The notes: generated by a model not told the origin, from the sequence alone. A stretch of 64,000 bases of DNA from Rhodohalobacter mucosus (GCF_003150675.1 NZ_QGGB01000003.1:1-64000), one strand, 5' to 3'. Shown: positions 23,889 through 32,965, counted from the stretch's first letter. A program made the numbers and translations.

Positions 23889-24818
23889 ATGACTACTCAA
23901 GACAGTGATATTGCCTTGCTCACCAGCAGCGCGTACAAAGTTTCTCATGCAGCGGAGGGAGACTGGTATCTGGCGAACATCCTGAAAGAGGATCAGCTGC
24001 TTCAAGAGGCCCTGAAGGAGAGGGGCATTACGTCTGTAAGGGTGGATTGGGCCGACCCGGAGGTGGATTGGGAGTCGTTCAAGTGTGTGGTGTTCCGGAC
24101 GACATGGGACTATTTTGAGCGCTTCAGGGAATTTACACTCTGGCTGAACCGTGTGGAGAAATTGACCCGCCTCTGCAATGATATCTCCCTGATACGATGG
24201 AACATGGATAAGCACTACCTGAAGGATCTCGAAAACAGAGGCATACCCGTCGTGGACTCGCTCATGATTGAGAAAGAGAGCACTCTCGACCTGAGAAGCC
24301 TCCTGGAGGAGTCGGGCTGGACGGAAGGGGTCATCAAGCCGTGCGTATCCGGTGCAGCCCGGCATACGTACAGGGTGAACCGGGAGAGTGCGGCGGAGAT
24401 AGAAAAATTTATTCGTCCACTGCTAAGCGGTGAATCCTTTATTCTGCAGCCTTTCCTCCCCGAGATCATGACTACCGGCGAGGATACGCTGATGGTGATC
24501 GGGGGAGAGGTGACTCACGCAGTGAGAAAAGTGGCCAAAGAGGGGGATTTCCGGGTTCAGGACGATCACGGAGGTACGGTGCACGAATACAAACCCCTGC
24601 AGGAACAGGTGCAATTGGCCGTAAAGGCGATGGATGCCTGCAATCCCGAGCCGGTGTACGGCCGTGTGGATATGGTCCGCAATCTGGAGGGAGAGTGGGT
24701 GGTGATGGAGCTGGAGCTGATCGAACCGGAGCTATGGATGAGAACGCACCCGGAAGCGGCGGAAGTCTTTGCGGAGGCACTATCGAAATTCATGGAGGGG
24801 GCACCGCAGAGCCGCTAA
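23889..24818 (+). CDS. ATP-grasp ligase-like protein (glutathione synthase/RimK-like)
   Basis: 309-residue soluble ATP-grasp protein. The N-terminal ~110 residues form the substrate-side alpha/beta domain (VDWADPEVDWESFKCVVFRT). The ATP-grasp core shows GVIKPCVSGAARHT as the ATP-binding lysine strand, FILQPFLPEIMTTGEDTLMV, and the metal-binding end VYGRVDMVR...MELELIEPELWM. The ligation substrate is unknown; close relatives are annotated only as ATP-grasp proteins. I use the ATG at 23889 (MTTQDSDIALLTSSAYK); the frame is open to 23808, but the extra residues look like translated spacer. Confidence 0.8.
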   Translation: MTTQDSDIALLTSSAYKVSHAAEGDWYLANILKEDQLLQEALKERGITSVRVDWADPEVDWESFKCVVFRTTWDYFERFREFTLWLNRVEKLTRLCNDISLIRWNMDKHYLKDLENRGIPVVDSLMIEKESTLDLRSLLEESGWTEGVIKPCVSGAARHTYRVNRESAAEIEKFIRPLLSGESFILQPFLPEIMTTGEDTLMVIGGEVTHAVRKVAKEGDFRVQDDHGGTVHEYKPLQEQVQLAVKAMDACNPEPVYGRVDMVRNLEGEWVVMELELIEPELWMRTHPEAAEVFAEALSKFMEGAPQSR

Positions 24819-25730
24819 GGCCGCTGAGTTTTTTGGTGAGGGTTACGGGAGCAATTTCAGGTAATGATCCATTCAATTCGTTGGGGGCTTTTTCATAACT
24901 GAAGGTTTAGGTGTGGCTCATATTTTCAAACCGAATGGAAGTTCCAAAATAAATATGGCAGCCTTAAGTGTTTCGCTTCGCGGGGAAAAGATGAACCGTG
25001 GCTACACCCAACAAGGCATTGCCCATTAAAAAACCCTACCTCCGCGTTTCTGCGGTCTATCTGCGTTAATCCGCTAGAACTCTAATAAGCCATATTTTTC
25101 CAGCGCCACAGGCATCCCTTCAGGGCAGGTTTTGCTGATGTATCGCAGAAATTATTTTAGTCGTATCCGGCTAAGGAGAAGATTTTCCTCCTTCCGTACC
25201 TCCGTACCTCCGTGCCACCGTGCCACCGTGGCTCCGTGGCTCCGTGGCTACCCCCAACCAGCCTCTGACCACTTAAAAACCCTTCCTCCGCGCCTCTGCG
25301 GTAGACACCTCATTATTAATGTGGATAACTTTGTGGAAAACGTGTGGGAAAGTTGTGGAAAAATTGTTGATTTTTTCCTTGACCCGCATACGGATTTTGT
25401 GCTTATTACAAGTGAGTACAGCAGTCACGAACACTACGGTGCGAGCGGCTGAGAGCTGAAAATTTCCGCAGCTTGTTTGTCTGACGAATCCTTCAAAAGA
25501 TGACTCAGGGAAATGTACTCCGGTACTTTTTTTATGCCTGCCTGTTTTTATCACCGCAGAGCCGCTGAGGACACGGAGGAATTATTTATTCCCTACTTAA
25601 ATGTTTCTTAGTTAGCGGTTTTTGCTTTTTCAGTAGCATAAACTCTGCGTAGTCTCTGCGGAACTCTGCGAGAAAGTACAGGGCAGAACCAATTCTCATG
25701 CCACAGTCGTCCCTAAACGGAAAGATGAAC
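24812..25730. repeat. Long direct repeat, left copy (~0.9 kb, non-coding)
   Basis: From TAAGGCCGCTGAGTTTTTTGG to CGTCCCTAAACGGA this segment is repeated at 26602-27560 with most bases conserved. It contains octamer units TCCGTACC, ACCGTGCC, TCCGTGGC (25195-25255), CGCAGAG-rich stretches such as ACCGCAGAGCCGCTGAGG, and the DnaA-box-like cluster. Short open frames present in both copies have no gene-like start or composition. The remaining gap to 25873 shows nothing else. Confidence 0.85.
25320..25362 (+). other. Four phased DnaA-box-like sites, left copy
   Basis: TGTGGATAA (25320), TGTGGAAAA (25332), TGTGGGAAA (25343), TGTGGAAAA (25354). The first is the exact complement of the DnaA box TTATCCACA; the others differ by one or two bases. 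Spacings are 12, 11 and 11 bp, about one helical turn. An AT-rich stretch (AATTGTTGATTTTTTCC) follows. Function as a DnaA-binding locus is inferred. Confidence 0.5.
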
Positions 25731-25873
25731 CGCTGATCCCCAAGAGAAAACCCTAAAATGTGCGGATATATTCTGTTTTAGTCTATTTAAGAGAGCTTCT
25801 TGTGTAGATGGGTTTTAGGCCGTAAGATTGTGATGGTTTTTGATTCCTGAAATTACAACGATTTGATTGATAA

Positions 25874-26590
25874 ATGCCTCAAATGAAGATCCTTTACATA
25901 TTCCCGCACCCGGATGATGAATCCTTTGGTCCGGCGCCCGCCATGCATGCCCAGCTGCGTCAGGGTCATGAGGTGCACCTGCTTACGCTTACCAAAGGTG
26001 AAGCCACCAAACAGAGATTCCGGCTGGGCGTGGATAAGGCAGAAATGGGGGAGGTCCGCTTCAGGGAGATGCAGTGCGTGGAAAAAACGCTGGGCCTGAG
26101 CAGTATGACGGTTCTGAATCTGCCTGACGGTGAACTGAAGCGCATGAATCCAATTGAAATCGAAAAAGTGATAGAGGAGCAGATCCACAGGCTGCGTCCC
26201 GATATTCTGGTGACCTACGCCGTTCACGGCATCAGCGGATTTCATGACCACCTGGTAACCCACGCTGTGGTAAAGCGGGTATTCTGTAAGCTCCGGGAAG
26301 AGCAGGGCGCAGGTTATCCCAAACGCCTTGCCCTCTTCACCAGAATGGGGGAGGTGGTGAAGGACGGAAAATTCAGGCTGGAAGCTTCATCGGAGGAGGA
26401 GATCGCTTTTATTGAAATGTGCAGCGAGGAGGACATGGAAAAATTCAGGCAGGCTCTCGATTGCTACGAAACCTACCAGGAAATCATTGAGGCGAGCAAG
26501 GTGAAAGAGGTAACCACCAAAGAGGTGCCTTTTGAAATCTTCGGCGAGGACATAGACGGCCGGCTGTCATCAATTTCGGAAGGGTTGTAA
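25874..26590 (+). CDS. PIG-L/LmbE family deacetylase
   Basis: 238-residue zinc-dependent N-acetylglucosaminyl-type deacetylase fold. The metal/catalytic motif is PHPDDE at residues 11-16 and the second motif is H124-D-H126-L-V-T-H130; both are intact. The core strand region VHLLTLTKGEATKQRFRLG is typical of bacterial LmbE proteins acting on GlcNAc conjugates in thiol-cofactor or glycan pathways; the substrate here is unknown. No signal peptide, so it is cytosolic. The gene lies alone between two long direct repeats in the same orientation, so it could be lost or amplified by recombination. Confidence 0.9.
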   Translation: MPQMKILYIFPHPDDESFGPAPAMHAQLRQGHEVHLLTLTKGEATKQRFRLGVDKAEMGEVRFREMQCVEKTLGLSSMTVLNLPDGELKRMNPIEIEKVIEEQIHRLRPDILVTYAVHGISGFHDHLVTHAVVKRVFCKLREEQGAGYPKRLALFTRMGEVVKDGKFRLEASSEEEIAFIEMCSEEDMEKFRQALDCYETYQEIIEASKVKEVTTKEVPFEIFGEDIDGRLSSISEGL

Positions 26591-26601
26591 TAAAATTCAC
26601 C

Positions 26602-27560
26602 GCAGAGGCGCTAAGGCCGCTGAGTTTTTTGGTGAGGGTTACGGAAGCAATTTCAGGTAATGATCCATTCAAATCGTTGGTGGCTTTTTCATAACTGAAG
26701 GTTTAGGTGTGGCTCATCTTTTCAAACCGAAGGGAAGTTCCAAAATAAATATGGCAGCCTTAAGTGTTTTGCTTCGCGGTGAAAAGATGAACCGCGGCTA
26801 CACCCAACAAGGCTTTACCCATTAAAAAACCCTCCCTCCGCGCCTTCCGCGCCTCTGCGTTCCACCTTCCCCGCAGTTATTACTTAGCGTCGTTTCTTTG
26901 CGAGAACTAGTTTGGTCATAGTTATTTCTCGCGCCATAGGCACCTCTTAAGGGCAGTCTTTGCTGATGTATCGCAGAAGTTATTTTAGTCGTATTTGGCT
27001 AAGGAGAAGATTTTCCTCCTTCCGTGCGTCCGTGGCTCCGTGGCTCCGTGGCTCCGTGGCTACCCCCAACCAGTCTCTGACCACTTAAAAACCCTCCCTC
27101 CGCGCCTCTGCGGTGAAAACCCCTTTTCCAATGTGGATAACTCTGTGGAAAACGTGTGGGAAAGTTGTGGAAAAATTGTTGATTTTTTTCTTGACCCGCA
27201 CCCGGATTTTGTGCTTATTACAAATGAGTACAGCAGTCACGAACACTACGGTGCTAGCGGCTGAGAGCTGAAAATTTCCGCAGCTTGTTTGTCTGACGAA
27301 TCCTTCAAAAGATGACTCAGGGAAATGTACTCCGGTACTTTTTTTATGCCTGCCTGTTTTTATCACCGCAGAGTAGCCACAGAAGCACAGAGGAAAAAAA
27401 TATCAGCCTTACTTCATAGTTTAGTAATTGAGAAGATGGGCGTTTATTCCTGCAAGTCGCTCTGCGCAACTCTGCGATTCAGATGCGGAACTCTGCGAGA
27501 AAGCACAGGGCAGAACCAATTCTCATGCCACAGTCGTCCCTAAACGGACAGATAAACCGC
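26602..27560. repeat. Long direct repeat, right copy (~0.95 kb, non-coding)
   Basis: Same orientation and order as 24812-25730: GGCCGCTGAGTTTTTTGGTG, the TCCGTGGC octamers (27020-27060), the DnaA-box-like cluster, CTCCGGTACTTTTTTTATGCC, and the end CAGAACCAATTCTCATGCC...CGTCCCTAAACGGA. It differs by scattered substitutions and by the middle segment after TTTATCACCGCAGAG. From 27561 to the AsmA-like gene only a possible promoter is seen. Confidence 0.85.
27132..27174 (+). other. Four phased DnaA-box-like sites, right copy
   Basis: TGTGGATAA (27132), TGTGGAAAA (27144), TGTGGGAAA (27155) and TGTGGAAAA (27166), with the same 12/11/11-bp spacing as the left copy. All four sites are unchanged although flanking bases have diverged (for example CTTTGTGG versus CTCTGTGG). 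Confidence 0.5.
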
Positions 27561-27703
27561 AGTGTTTCGCTGAAATAAACCAGGAAGGTGCAGACAATTA
27601 AATACTGAGTGAAAATATGACGCTGTCCGTACCTCGGTTGCAAATGTACAAATCATTGCACTTCAATTCGTTGCCTATCCCATCCTGCCACCCAATTCAG
27701 AGT

Positions 27704-27730
27704 TTGACAGGAAGTTTTGTATCATATAAA
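27704..27730 (+). promoter_or_regulatory. Possible promoter of the AsmA-like gene
   Basis: TTGACA (27704-27709) and TATAAA (27725-27730) are separated by 15 bp, ~50 bp ahead of the ATG at 27779. Spacing is short, and Bacteroidota-like sigma factors prefer other elements, so this is tentative. Confidence 0.3.
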
Positions 27731-27778
27731 AATACCATTTAGTATTTCAATTAACGTTGAACAGGTAAGAGGTCTATT

Positions 27779-28450
27779 ATGGGCAAGACATTAAAATGGG
27801 GACTGGCCGGAATCCTGATCCTTCTGATTGCCGCAGCCATTACGCTGATCATGAGCGTAAACCTGATTGTAAAATCGGGCATTGAGGAGGTGGGCAGCGA
27901 AATGACCGGTACAGCCGTAACCGTCGAGCGCGTATCCATTTCTCCCTTTTCGGGCAGCGGACAAATCAGCGGTTTTCGCGTGGCCAATCCGGACGGCTTT
28001 TCGCAGCCCGATGCTATGGTGATCGACGACTTCTCCATTGAGCTTGACCTGTTTTCACTGTTCTCGGACGAAATTGTGATTCATGAAGTTTTGATTAACG
28101 GGCCCTCGGTTTATGTGGAGCAAAAAGTTCCCGAAAACAATATCAATGAGATCATGAGCCACATGAGGGATGTTCCGTCCGGTGAAGCTTCGGATGCATC
28201 CATCGTGATTGAACGATTTGTGATGACCGGCGGATCAGTAGAGCTTTATACGGAGATTGCAGGTGAGCAGACAGCCCGGGTCGAAATCAACGATATCGAA
28301 CTCAACGATCTCGGCAGAGGAGGAGGGAGTCAGGCAGCGGAGGATGTGATCCGGGAGATTGCTGAGCGTGTGGCCGGTGAGTCACTCCGCGGCGCAGCGC
28401 GAAGCGGCGGAGAGCAGATACGGGATGCCATCCGGGACATTTTCAACTGA
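27779..28450 (+). CDS. AsmA-like membrane-anchored envelope protein
   Basis: 223 residues: one N-terminal membrane anchor (LKWGLAGILILLIAAAITLI) followed by a periplasmic domain resembling the AsmA/DUF748 N-terminal repeat. Typical features are the GTAVTVERVSISPFSGSGQI segment, the NPDGFSQPDAMVIDDFSIEL strand, and IVIHEVLINGPSVYVEQ. AsmA-like proteins are linked to outer-membrane assembly and lipid traffic; full members are several times longer, so this is a short form. The C-terminus is amphipathic and Arg-rich. Four bp separate its stop from the open frame of the next gene, whose likely start is 28514. Confidence 0.72.
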   Translation: MGKTLKWGLAGILILLIAAAITLIMSVNLIVKSGIEEVGSEMTGTAVTVERVSISPFSGSGQISGFRVANPDGFSQPDAMVIDDFSIELDLFSLFSDEIVIHEVLINGPSVYVEQKVPENNINEIMSHMRDVPSGEASDASIVIERFVMTGGSVELYTEIAGEQTARVEINDIELNDLGRGGGSQAAEDVIREIAERVAGESLRGAARSGGEQIRDAIRDIFN

Positions 28451-28513
28451 TCAATGAGACATGGCGATAACCTTAAGCCGGTTATCCTTTTTTTCAATCA
28501 AGATCATCTATCC

Positions 28514-29029
28514 ATGATTTTCAGATTAAAACTCTCTGTCATCCTTTTTTTCACGTCCGTACTTTTTCTGGCCCTTTCATGCACCTCGCAATCCGGGGAG
28601 CAAAACAAACAAGCGCCCGCTGCAGGCGAACAAATTGATGAGGGTGAATCTGAGATTGCGCTGATCTATCGCATGAGCTTTATCAACCTCTATTCGCAGA
28701 AACTGTGGTTTGCAGGTATGCAGGAGAATTGGGAACTGGCCGACATCTACAGTCATGAGATTGAAGAGATAACAGACGGCATTATTCGGCAGAATATTAT
28801 AGACGATGGCATTAACGTGAGTGAGCTGATGGAATCTATGATAGCTCCTCAAATTGAGCTTATGGAGCAAGCGATCGATAACAGAGACTCCGGGCAGTTC
28901 GAGAACCGCTTCAATACCCTGATCCAGACCTGCAATCAATGTCATACCGCGTCGAATTACGGTGCGGTTCGTATAACGGTTCCGCAGACAAATCCGTTTA
29001 ACCAGGATTTTACTCCGGCTGATAAGTAG
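28514..29029 (+). CDS. Lipoprotein with a single c-type haem motif
   Basis: 171-residue exported lipoprotein: signal MIFRLKLSVILFFTSVLF ending in the lipobox LALSC. Near the C-terminus is C140-N-Q-C143-H144, a CXXCH haem-attachment motif, in a helical domain (LIEL-type helices, NRFNTLIQTCNQCHTASNYG), which resembles a small helical cytochrome. The first ~110 mature residues form helices with Met and Gln that might supply the second axial ligand. Membrane-anchored electron carrier or sensor is the likely role. The frame is open 20 codons upstream to 28454, but the ATG at 28514 gives a normal signal peptide. Confidence 0.75.
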   Translation: MIFRLKLSVILFFTSVLFLALSCTSQSGEQNKQAPAAGEQIDEGESEIALIYRMSFINLYSQKLWFAGMQENWELADIYSHEIEEITDGIIRQNIIDDGINVSELMESMIAPQIELMEQAIDNRDSGQFENRFNTLIQTCNQCHTASNYGAVRITVPQTNPFNQDFTPADK

Positions 29030-29219
29030 GTCGTGGTTTTGCCAGAGTATCCCGGAATAATTGCCACTCTGAGCGGGATGGGGGATATCCCTAATCAGGA
29101 ATTAAGGTATCCGACTATAACTAGAGGATATTATTTTTTGTACATTTTGATAATGGAATAAGCCGGAATAAAAGAGCGGCTCTGAAGAGTATCAACTGTG
29201 TGTTAGAGGTTCTGAATTA

Positions 29220-30668
29220 ATGAAAGAGAAGAAAATACCGTCTTATCAGTTCAGTATACTGGAGAGCATTCTTCATGGTGTAGTTGTAACTGATCTGAAG
29301 GGCTGTGTTCAATTCTGGAATCAGTCTGCTGAAAACATTCTGGGATACAAAAAAAAGGACGTATTGAACCGGCCTGCCTCGATGTTTAAAACAAATGGAG
29401 ACGAAAGTCTGCCAGAAATACTGAAAGAGTGCCGCCGAACGGGGATGATGGATAAGAGATGGAAAGCTGTTCACAAAAACGGCAAACGGGTCTGGCTGGA
29501 TGTTAGGCTTAAACTGATGCAAGCCGATTCTTATCCCAATACCGACAGAGAGGATGAATCATCAGAACAGGAATTCTGTGTGATTTCGATGGTAGATATT
29601 GGAGAACTCAAAAACACACAGAAACGTCTTCATGATAACCTGGCACTGACCGATGCCATCTTTCGCACCAGCGAAGATGCAATGATTGTAATGAACAAGA
29701 AGGGAGAAATTCTCATTATAAACGATGCCGTAATCAACTTATTCGGGTACAAGGTAAATGAGCTGATAGGAAAAAATGTAAACAAGCTTATGCCGTATCC
29801 GCACAATGTACATCATGATGAATTCATGCTAAGCTACCTGTTGTCGGGTAAGGCTGATATGATTGGAAAACGCCGTGAACTGCAGGCCGTCAGAAAAGAT
29901 GGAACGGTATTTCCGATTGAGCTTGCATTGAGCGAAGTGAAAAATGAGGGTGAACATCTTTTTACGGGAATCATTAAGGATATTAGCCGAAGGCGAATCC
30001 TCGAAAAGAAGATTCTGAACATCGGTGAGGATGAAAGAAAAAAAATCGGAAGAGAACTGCATGACGGATTGGGGCAAATGCTCACAGGCATCAGAATGCT
30101 CTCGGAGGGTTTGGCTAGAAAACTTTCAGCAAATGCGCTTCCCGGTGCCGACGAGGTTGAGGAGATTTCAGGGATGATTCAGGAGGCGGATCAATATGCA
30201 AGGGTTTTATCGAGGGGTATGGTTGAAGTTGATATGGAGTCAAATGGCCTTACGGTAGCCCTTGAAAATCTTGCCAAACGGTCATCTCACCTCACTGGTG
30301 CCCGGGTGGAGCTGACAGATACCGGACCTACGGAGATAGAACATCATTCCATGGCTCTGCATCTCTACCGTATTGCACAAGAGGCAGTCAACAATGCGAT
30401 TAAACATGGAAATGCAAGCATGGTGAAGATACGGCTCTCATCCAATCCTCAGCACACTTCTCTTATAGTCGAAGATAACGGTAAAGGATTTGACAGGGAG
30501 CCGGAGGTAACTGAATTTGGCTCTGACGGACCATGCAGCCATGGGGCCGGGCTTCATATCATGAAGCACAGGGCGAACGTGATGGGTGGGATTTTGGGAA
30601 TTGACCGTACGGAAGAAGGAATCACCAGGGTTCGCTGCGTGGTGCCGAATAATCTGGAGTATTTCTAA
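29220..30668 (+). CDS. PAS-PAS histidine kinase, NarX/LuxR-pathway type (HisKA_3)
   Basis: 482-residue cytosolic sensor kinase. Residues ~10-120 and ~135-255 are PAS domains (SILHGVVVTDLKGCVQFWNQ; GEILIINDAVINLFGY then KDGTVFPIELALSEV). The dimerisation/phosphoacceptor region is HisKA_3 with H281 in IGRELHDGLGQMLTGIRML. The HATPase_c domain has its N-box in RIAQEAVNNAIKHGNAS and G-boxes DNGKGFD and GLHIMKHRANVMGG. There is no membrane segment, so the ligand is intracellular (redox, gas or small molecule); no haem or flavin signature is evident. It forms a two-component system with the response regulator 64 bp downstream. Confidence 0.92.
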   Translation: MKEKKIPSYQFSILESILHGVVVTDLKGCVQFWNQSAENILGYKKKDVLNRPASMFKTNGDESLPEILKECRRTGMMDKRWKAVHKNGKRVWLDVRLKLMQADSYPNTDREDESSEQEFCVISMVDIGELKNTQKRLHDNLALTDAIFRTSEDAMIVMNKKGEILIINDAVINLFGYKVNELIGKNVNKLMPYPHNVHHDEFMLSYLLSGKADMIGKRRELQAVRKDGTVFPIELALSEVKNEGEHLFTGIIKDISRRRILEKKILNIGEDERKKIGRELHDGLGQMLTGIRMLSEGLARKLSANALPGADEVEEISGMIQEADQYARVLSRGMVEVDMESNGLTVALENLAKRSSHLTGARVELTDTGPTEIEHHSMALHLYRIAQEAVNNAIKHGNASMVKIRLSSNPQHTSLIVEDNGKGFDREPEVTEFGSDGPCSHGAGLHIMKHRANVMGGILGIDRTEEGITRVRCVVPNNLEYF

Positions 30669-30732
30669 AACCGCAGAAGAGTGTGATGGCAACAGAAACA
30701 GCAACCGGCAGTAGCACAGAAAGGAGAAGATC

Positions 30733-31398
30733 ATGGCACAGTCATTAAAAACAAAGATCGTTATCGTGGATGATCACCCGATCATGAGAAAAGGATTGGC
30801 CAGTACCCTGGAGACAGAACCCGGTTATGATGTGGTGAGGCAGTATGAGAAGGCGGAGGAAGTTCTAAGCGAACTCGATGAAGTGAAGCCCGAATTGATT
30901 GTGGTGGACGTATCCCTGCCGGGGATGAATGGGATCGAACTTGTAAAGAATGTGATTTTCCGTAACCCCGACCAGAAAATGCTGATGGTATCGCGCCATG
31001 AAGAGTCGCTATACGCAGAACGTGCACTCCGTGCAGGTGCCAAAGGCTATGTAATGAAATTCGAACCGAGCGATGTACTAATGAAAGCCGTTCGTAAGGT
31101 GCTGAACGGAGGAATTTACGTAAGCGAGGAGATCAGCGAAAAGTTGCTTCTAAATGCAATGTCGGGACGGAAACCGGTGCTGGAGTCACCCGTCGACATA
31201 CTGAGTGATCGTGAACTGGAAGTGTTTGAACTGATCGGACGCGGCAGAAGCAGCAATGAAATAGCTGACCAGCTGCATCTGGCGGTGAAAACCATTGAAA
31301 CATACCGGTCGCGCATCAAGGAGAAAATGTCGTATAAAAATTCAACCGAGCTGGTGTTTAATGCGGTGAAATGGGTTGAAAGCGGGGAGCAGGTGTAG
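30733..31398 (+). CDS. NarL/FixJ-type response regulator
   Basis: 221 residues. Receiver domain with the acidic pair in VIVDDHPIMRKG (D13, D14), phosphoacceptor D59 in LIVVDVSLPGMNG, and the conserved Lys in AGAKGYVMK. A LuxR-type helix-turn-helix fills residues ~150-215 (LSDRELEVFELIGRGRSSNE; HLAVKTIETYRSRIKEKM). It is expected to be phosphorylated by the PAS-PAS kinase encoded immediately upstream and to bind DNA as a dimer. Target genes are not evident; no obvious repeat of a NarL-type heptamer is seen nearby. Confidence 0.93.
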   Translation: MAQSLKTKIVIVDDHPIMRKGLASTLETEPGYDVVRQYEKAEEVLSELDEVKPELIVVDVSLPGMNGIELVKNVIFRNPDQKMLMVSRHEESLYAERALRAGAKGYVMKFEPSDVLMKAVRKVLNGGIYVSEEISEKLLLNAMSGRKPVLESPVDILSDRELEVFELIGRGRSSNEIADQLHLAVKTIETYRSRIKEKMSYKNSTELVFNAVKWVESGEQV

Positions 31399-31482
31399 GG
31401 GAATGCAGCCGGCAATATGAAGGCGGAGAATGAAAGGCAAAAAAAAACCTTCTCCCCGGGGAGTCTATGGCAAAATACAGGT

Positions 31483-31611
31483 TTACGTGTGGGTATCCCT
31501 GCACTCATCAGGACAACATAAACCGTAGTTCACGTCATCCGGTGCCATCAGCTCCTGTTCCCGGGAAAAAGGCTCCGGTATCAACATGCTCATCATTAGA
31601 TCGTCCGGCAT
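31483..31611 (-). CDS. Possible 42-residue Cys-containing small protein
   Basis: An ATG at 31611 (minus) opens MPDDLMMSMLIPEPFSREQE, then LMAPDDVNYGLCCPDECRDT and HT. It converges on the response regulator gene. Downstream on the same strand a CTCCCCGGGGAG palindrome is followed by nine T (31439-31464), a weak terminator-like structure. The acidic N-terminus and CCPDEC C-terminus give a protein-like look, but there is no homologue evidence and no clear ribosome binding site. The rest of 31399-31857 shows no other gene; GTCCGGCATGGCCGGAC near 31603 is a palindrome over the start. Confidence 0.3.
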   Translation of the reverse strand: MPDDLMMSMLIPEPFSREQELMAPDDVNYGLCCPDECRDTHT

Positions 31612-31857
31612 GGCCGGACAATTCAGGCGTTTTTACCGCCTTCATATAGATCGTTATGCAGAACAAGCTGACCTAAAGGTACGCTGCAAACCGTAGCCGC
31701 AACGTCACTCTTTAATCAATATAACCCGTGGTAAAAGTAAATCAAGATGTGCAAATTATGTAAGGCCAAGAAACGGTTGAAGTGAGACATAGGAATCTAT
31801 TGAAGGACAGAGAGATTTGGCTCTGTGAGGGTTGAATTTTTTTTTGAGATTTTAGTC

Positions 31858-32078
31858 TTGAGTCTTGAAGATTGAGAAGGCAGAAGGCAGAAGGGAGACT
31901 TCAGACGTTAAAAGTGAGAAGTGAAAAGTGAAAGGGGAGTCTTGAGAAGCTGCTCCCGAGGAATCGGAACCGGACAGCGGTTACATGTTACATATTGCAG
32001 GTTACAAGTTGCCCGTCTTAACCTTCAACATTCAACCTGTAACCTTCAACCTTCTTTCTCAACCTCAACCTTAACTCT
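31858..32078. repeat. Heptamer tracts (AAAAGTG units; CAACCTG/CAACCTT units)
   Basis: GAAGGCA/GAAGGGA and AAAAGTG, AGAAGTG, AAAAGTG, AAAGGGG are near 31880-31935. After CTCCCGAGGAATCGGAACCGG there are TTACATG, TTACATA, TTGCAGG, TTACAAG, then CAACATT, CAACCTG, TAACCTT, CAACCTT up to the end of era. The second block is the same unit type as 3630-3780. Confidence 0.7.
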
Positions 32079-32080
32079 CC

Positions 32081-32965
32081 CTAGTACCCCAGATTCCTCA
32101 CCCAGTTCTCTTTTTCGCGCCATTTTTCGCGCACTTTAACGTGGAGATCGAGGAAGATCTGCTTTCCGATAAACTCCTCAATTGATTCGCGCGATCGAAT
32201 GCCCAGCCGCTTGATGGCTTCGCCTCCCTTGCCGATCAGCATGCCCTTTTGTGACTTACGGTTTACAATAATGTTGGCACTGATGCGGTCCAGATCCTCT
32301 CCGGCTTCATAACTCACCACCTCAACCGTACAGGAGTAAGGAATCTCCTCATGAAACAGCAGGAATAGCTGCTCACGAATAAGCTCGGAGACAAAGAAAC
32401 GGACCGGGTGCTCACTCAGATCCTCTTTGGGATAGAAAGGAGGTCCCGGCATCAGGAGTCCGCGAATCGCCTGAATGAGATCGTCTACCCCTTCACCGGT
32501 TACCGCAGATACGTAATGGATCGAGCGGATACGCAGGCGGTCTTCAAGATGTGCCGCTTTCTGTTCAGCCTCTTTCCGGTTGATCAGGTCGATCTTGTTC
32601 ACCACCAGCAGAATAGGCTTGTTGATGGACCGAAGCAGCTCAATCACCTCATCGGTTGGGTGACGGTCATTTGGGTCATAAATGAGAAGAATGACGTCTG
32701 CATCAGCACGTGCACGCTCCACGGTTTTCATCATCGCTTTCTGAAGCTCGTAGGAGGGGGTGATGACCCCGGGGGTATCCAAAAACACTATTTGCGTGTC
32801 GTCGTCAGAGTAGATCCCCACCACCTGGTGCCTTGTGGTCTGCGCCTTGTGCGTTGCAATGGAGATCTTATGCCCCAGAATGCGGTTCATCAGGGTTGAT
32901 TTGCCCGCATTGGGTTTGCCGATAATGGCTGCGTAGCCCGATTTGTGAGGTGTTTCTTCAGTCAA
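32081..32965 (-). CDS. era: GTPase Era
   Basis: 294-residue ribosome-assembly GTPase that binds near the 3' end of 16S rRNA. G1 is GKPNAGKSTLMN, G3 is DTPGVI, G4 is NKID, G5 the VSAVTG stretch. The C-terminal KH domain (residues ~205-285) contains IGKGGEAIKRLGIRSRESIE, the RNA-binding helix-GXXG-helix. Length is normal. pdxJ lies upstream on the same strand, separated by ~250 bp mostly filled with heptamer repeats, so era probably has its own promoter within or near that tract. Confidence 0.96.
   Translation of the reverse strand: MTEETPHKSGYAAIIGKPNAGKSTLMNRILGHKISIATHKAQTTRHQVVGIYSDDDTQIVFLDTPGVITPSYELQKAMMKTVERARADADVILLIYDPNDRHPTDEVIELLRSINKPILLVVNKIDLINRKEAEQKAAHLEDRLRIRSIHYVSAVTGEGVDDLIQAIRGLLMPGPPFYPKEDLSEHPVRFFVSELIREQLFLLFHEEIPYSCTVEVVSYEAGEDLDRISANIIVNRKSQKGMLIGKGGEAIKRLGIRSRESIEEFIGKQIFLDLHVKVREKWREKENWVRNLGY

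Noticed and set aside
25320-25362. Chromosomal replication origin
   Set aside because: Phased DnaA-like boxes are present, but in two copies and without dnaA, dnaN, rpmH or gidA-type neighbours; I report them only as boxes.
25132-25452. Open frame shared between the two long direct repeats (VDNFVENVWESCGKIVDFF...)
   Set aside because: Both copies keep the frame, but it runs through octamer repeats, has no plausible start and its conservation is explained by the DNA repeat itself.
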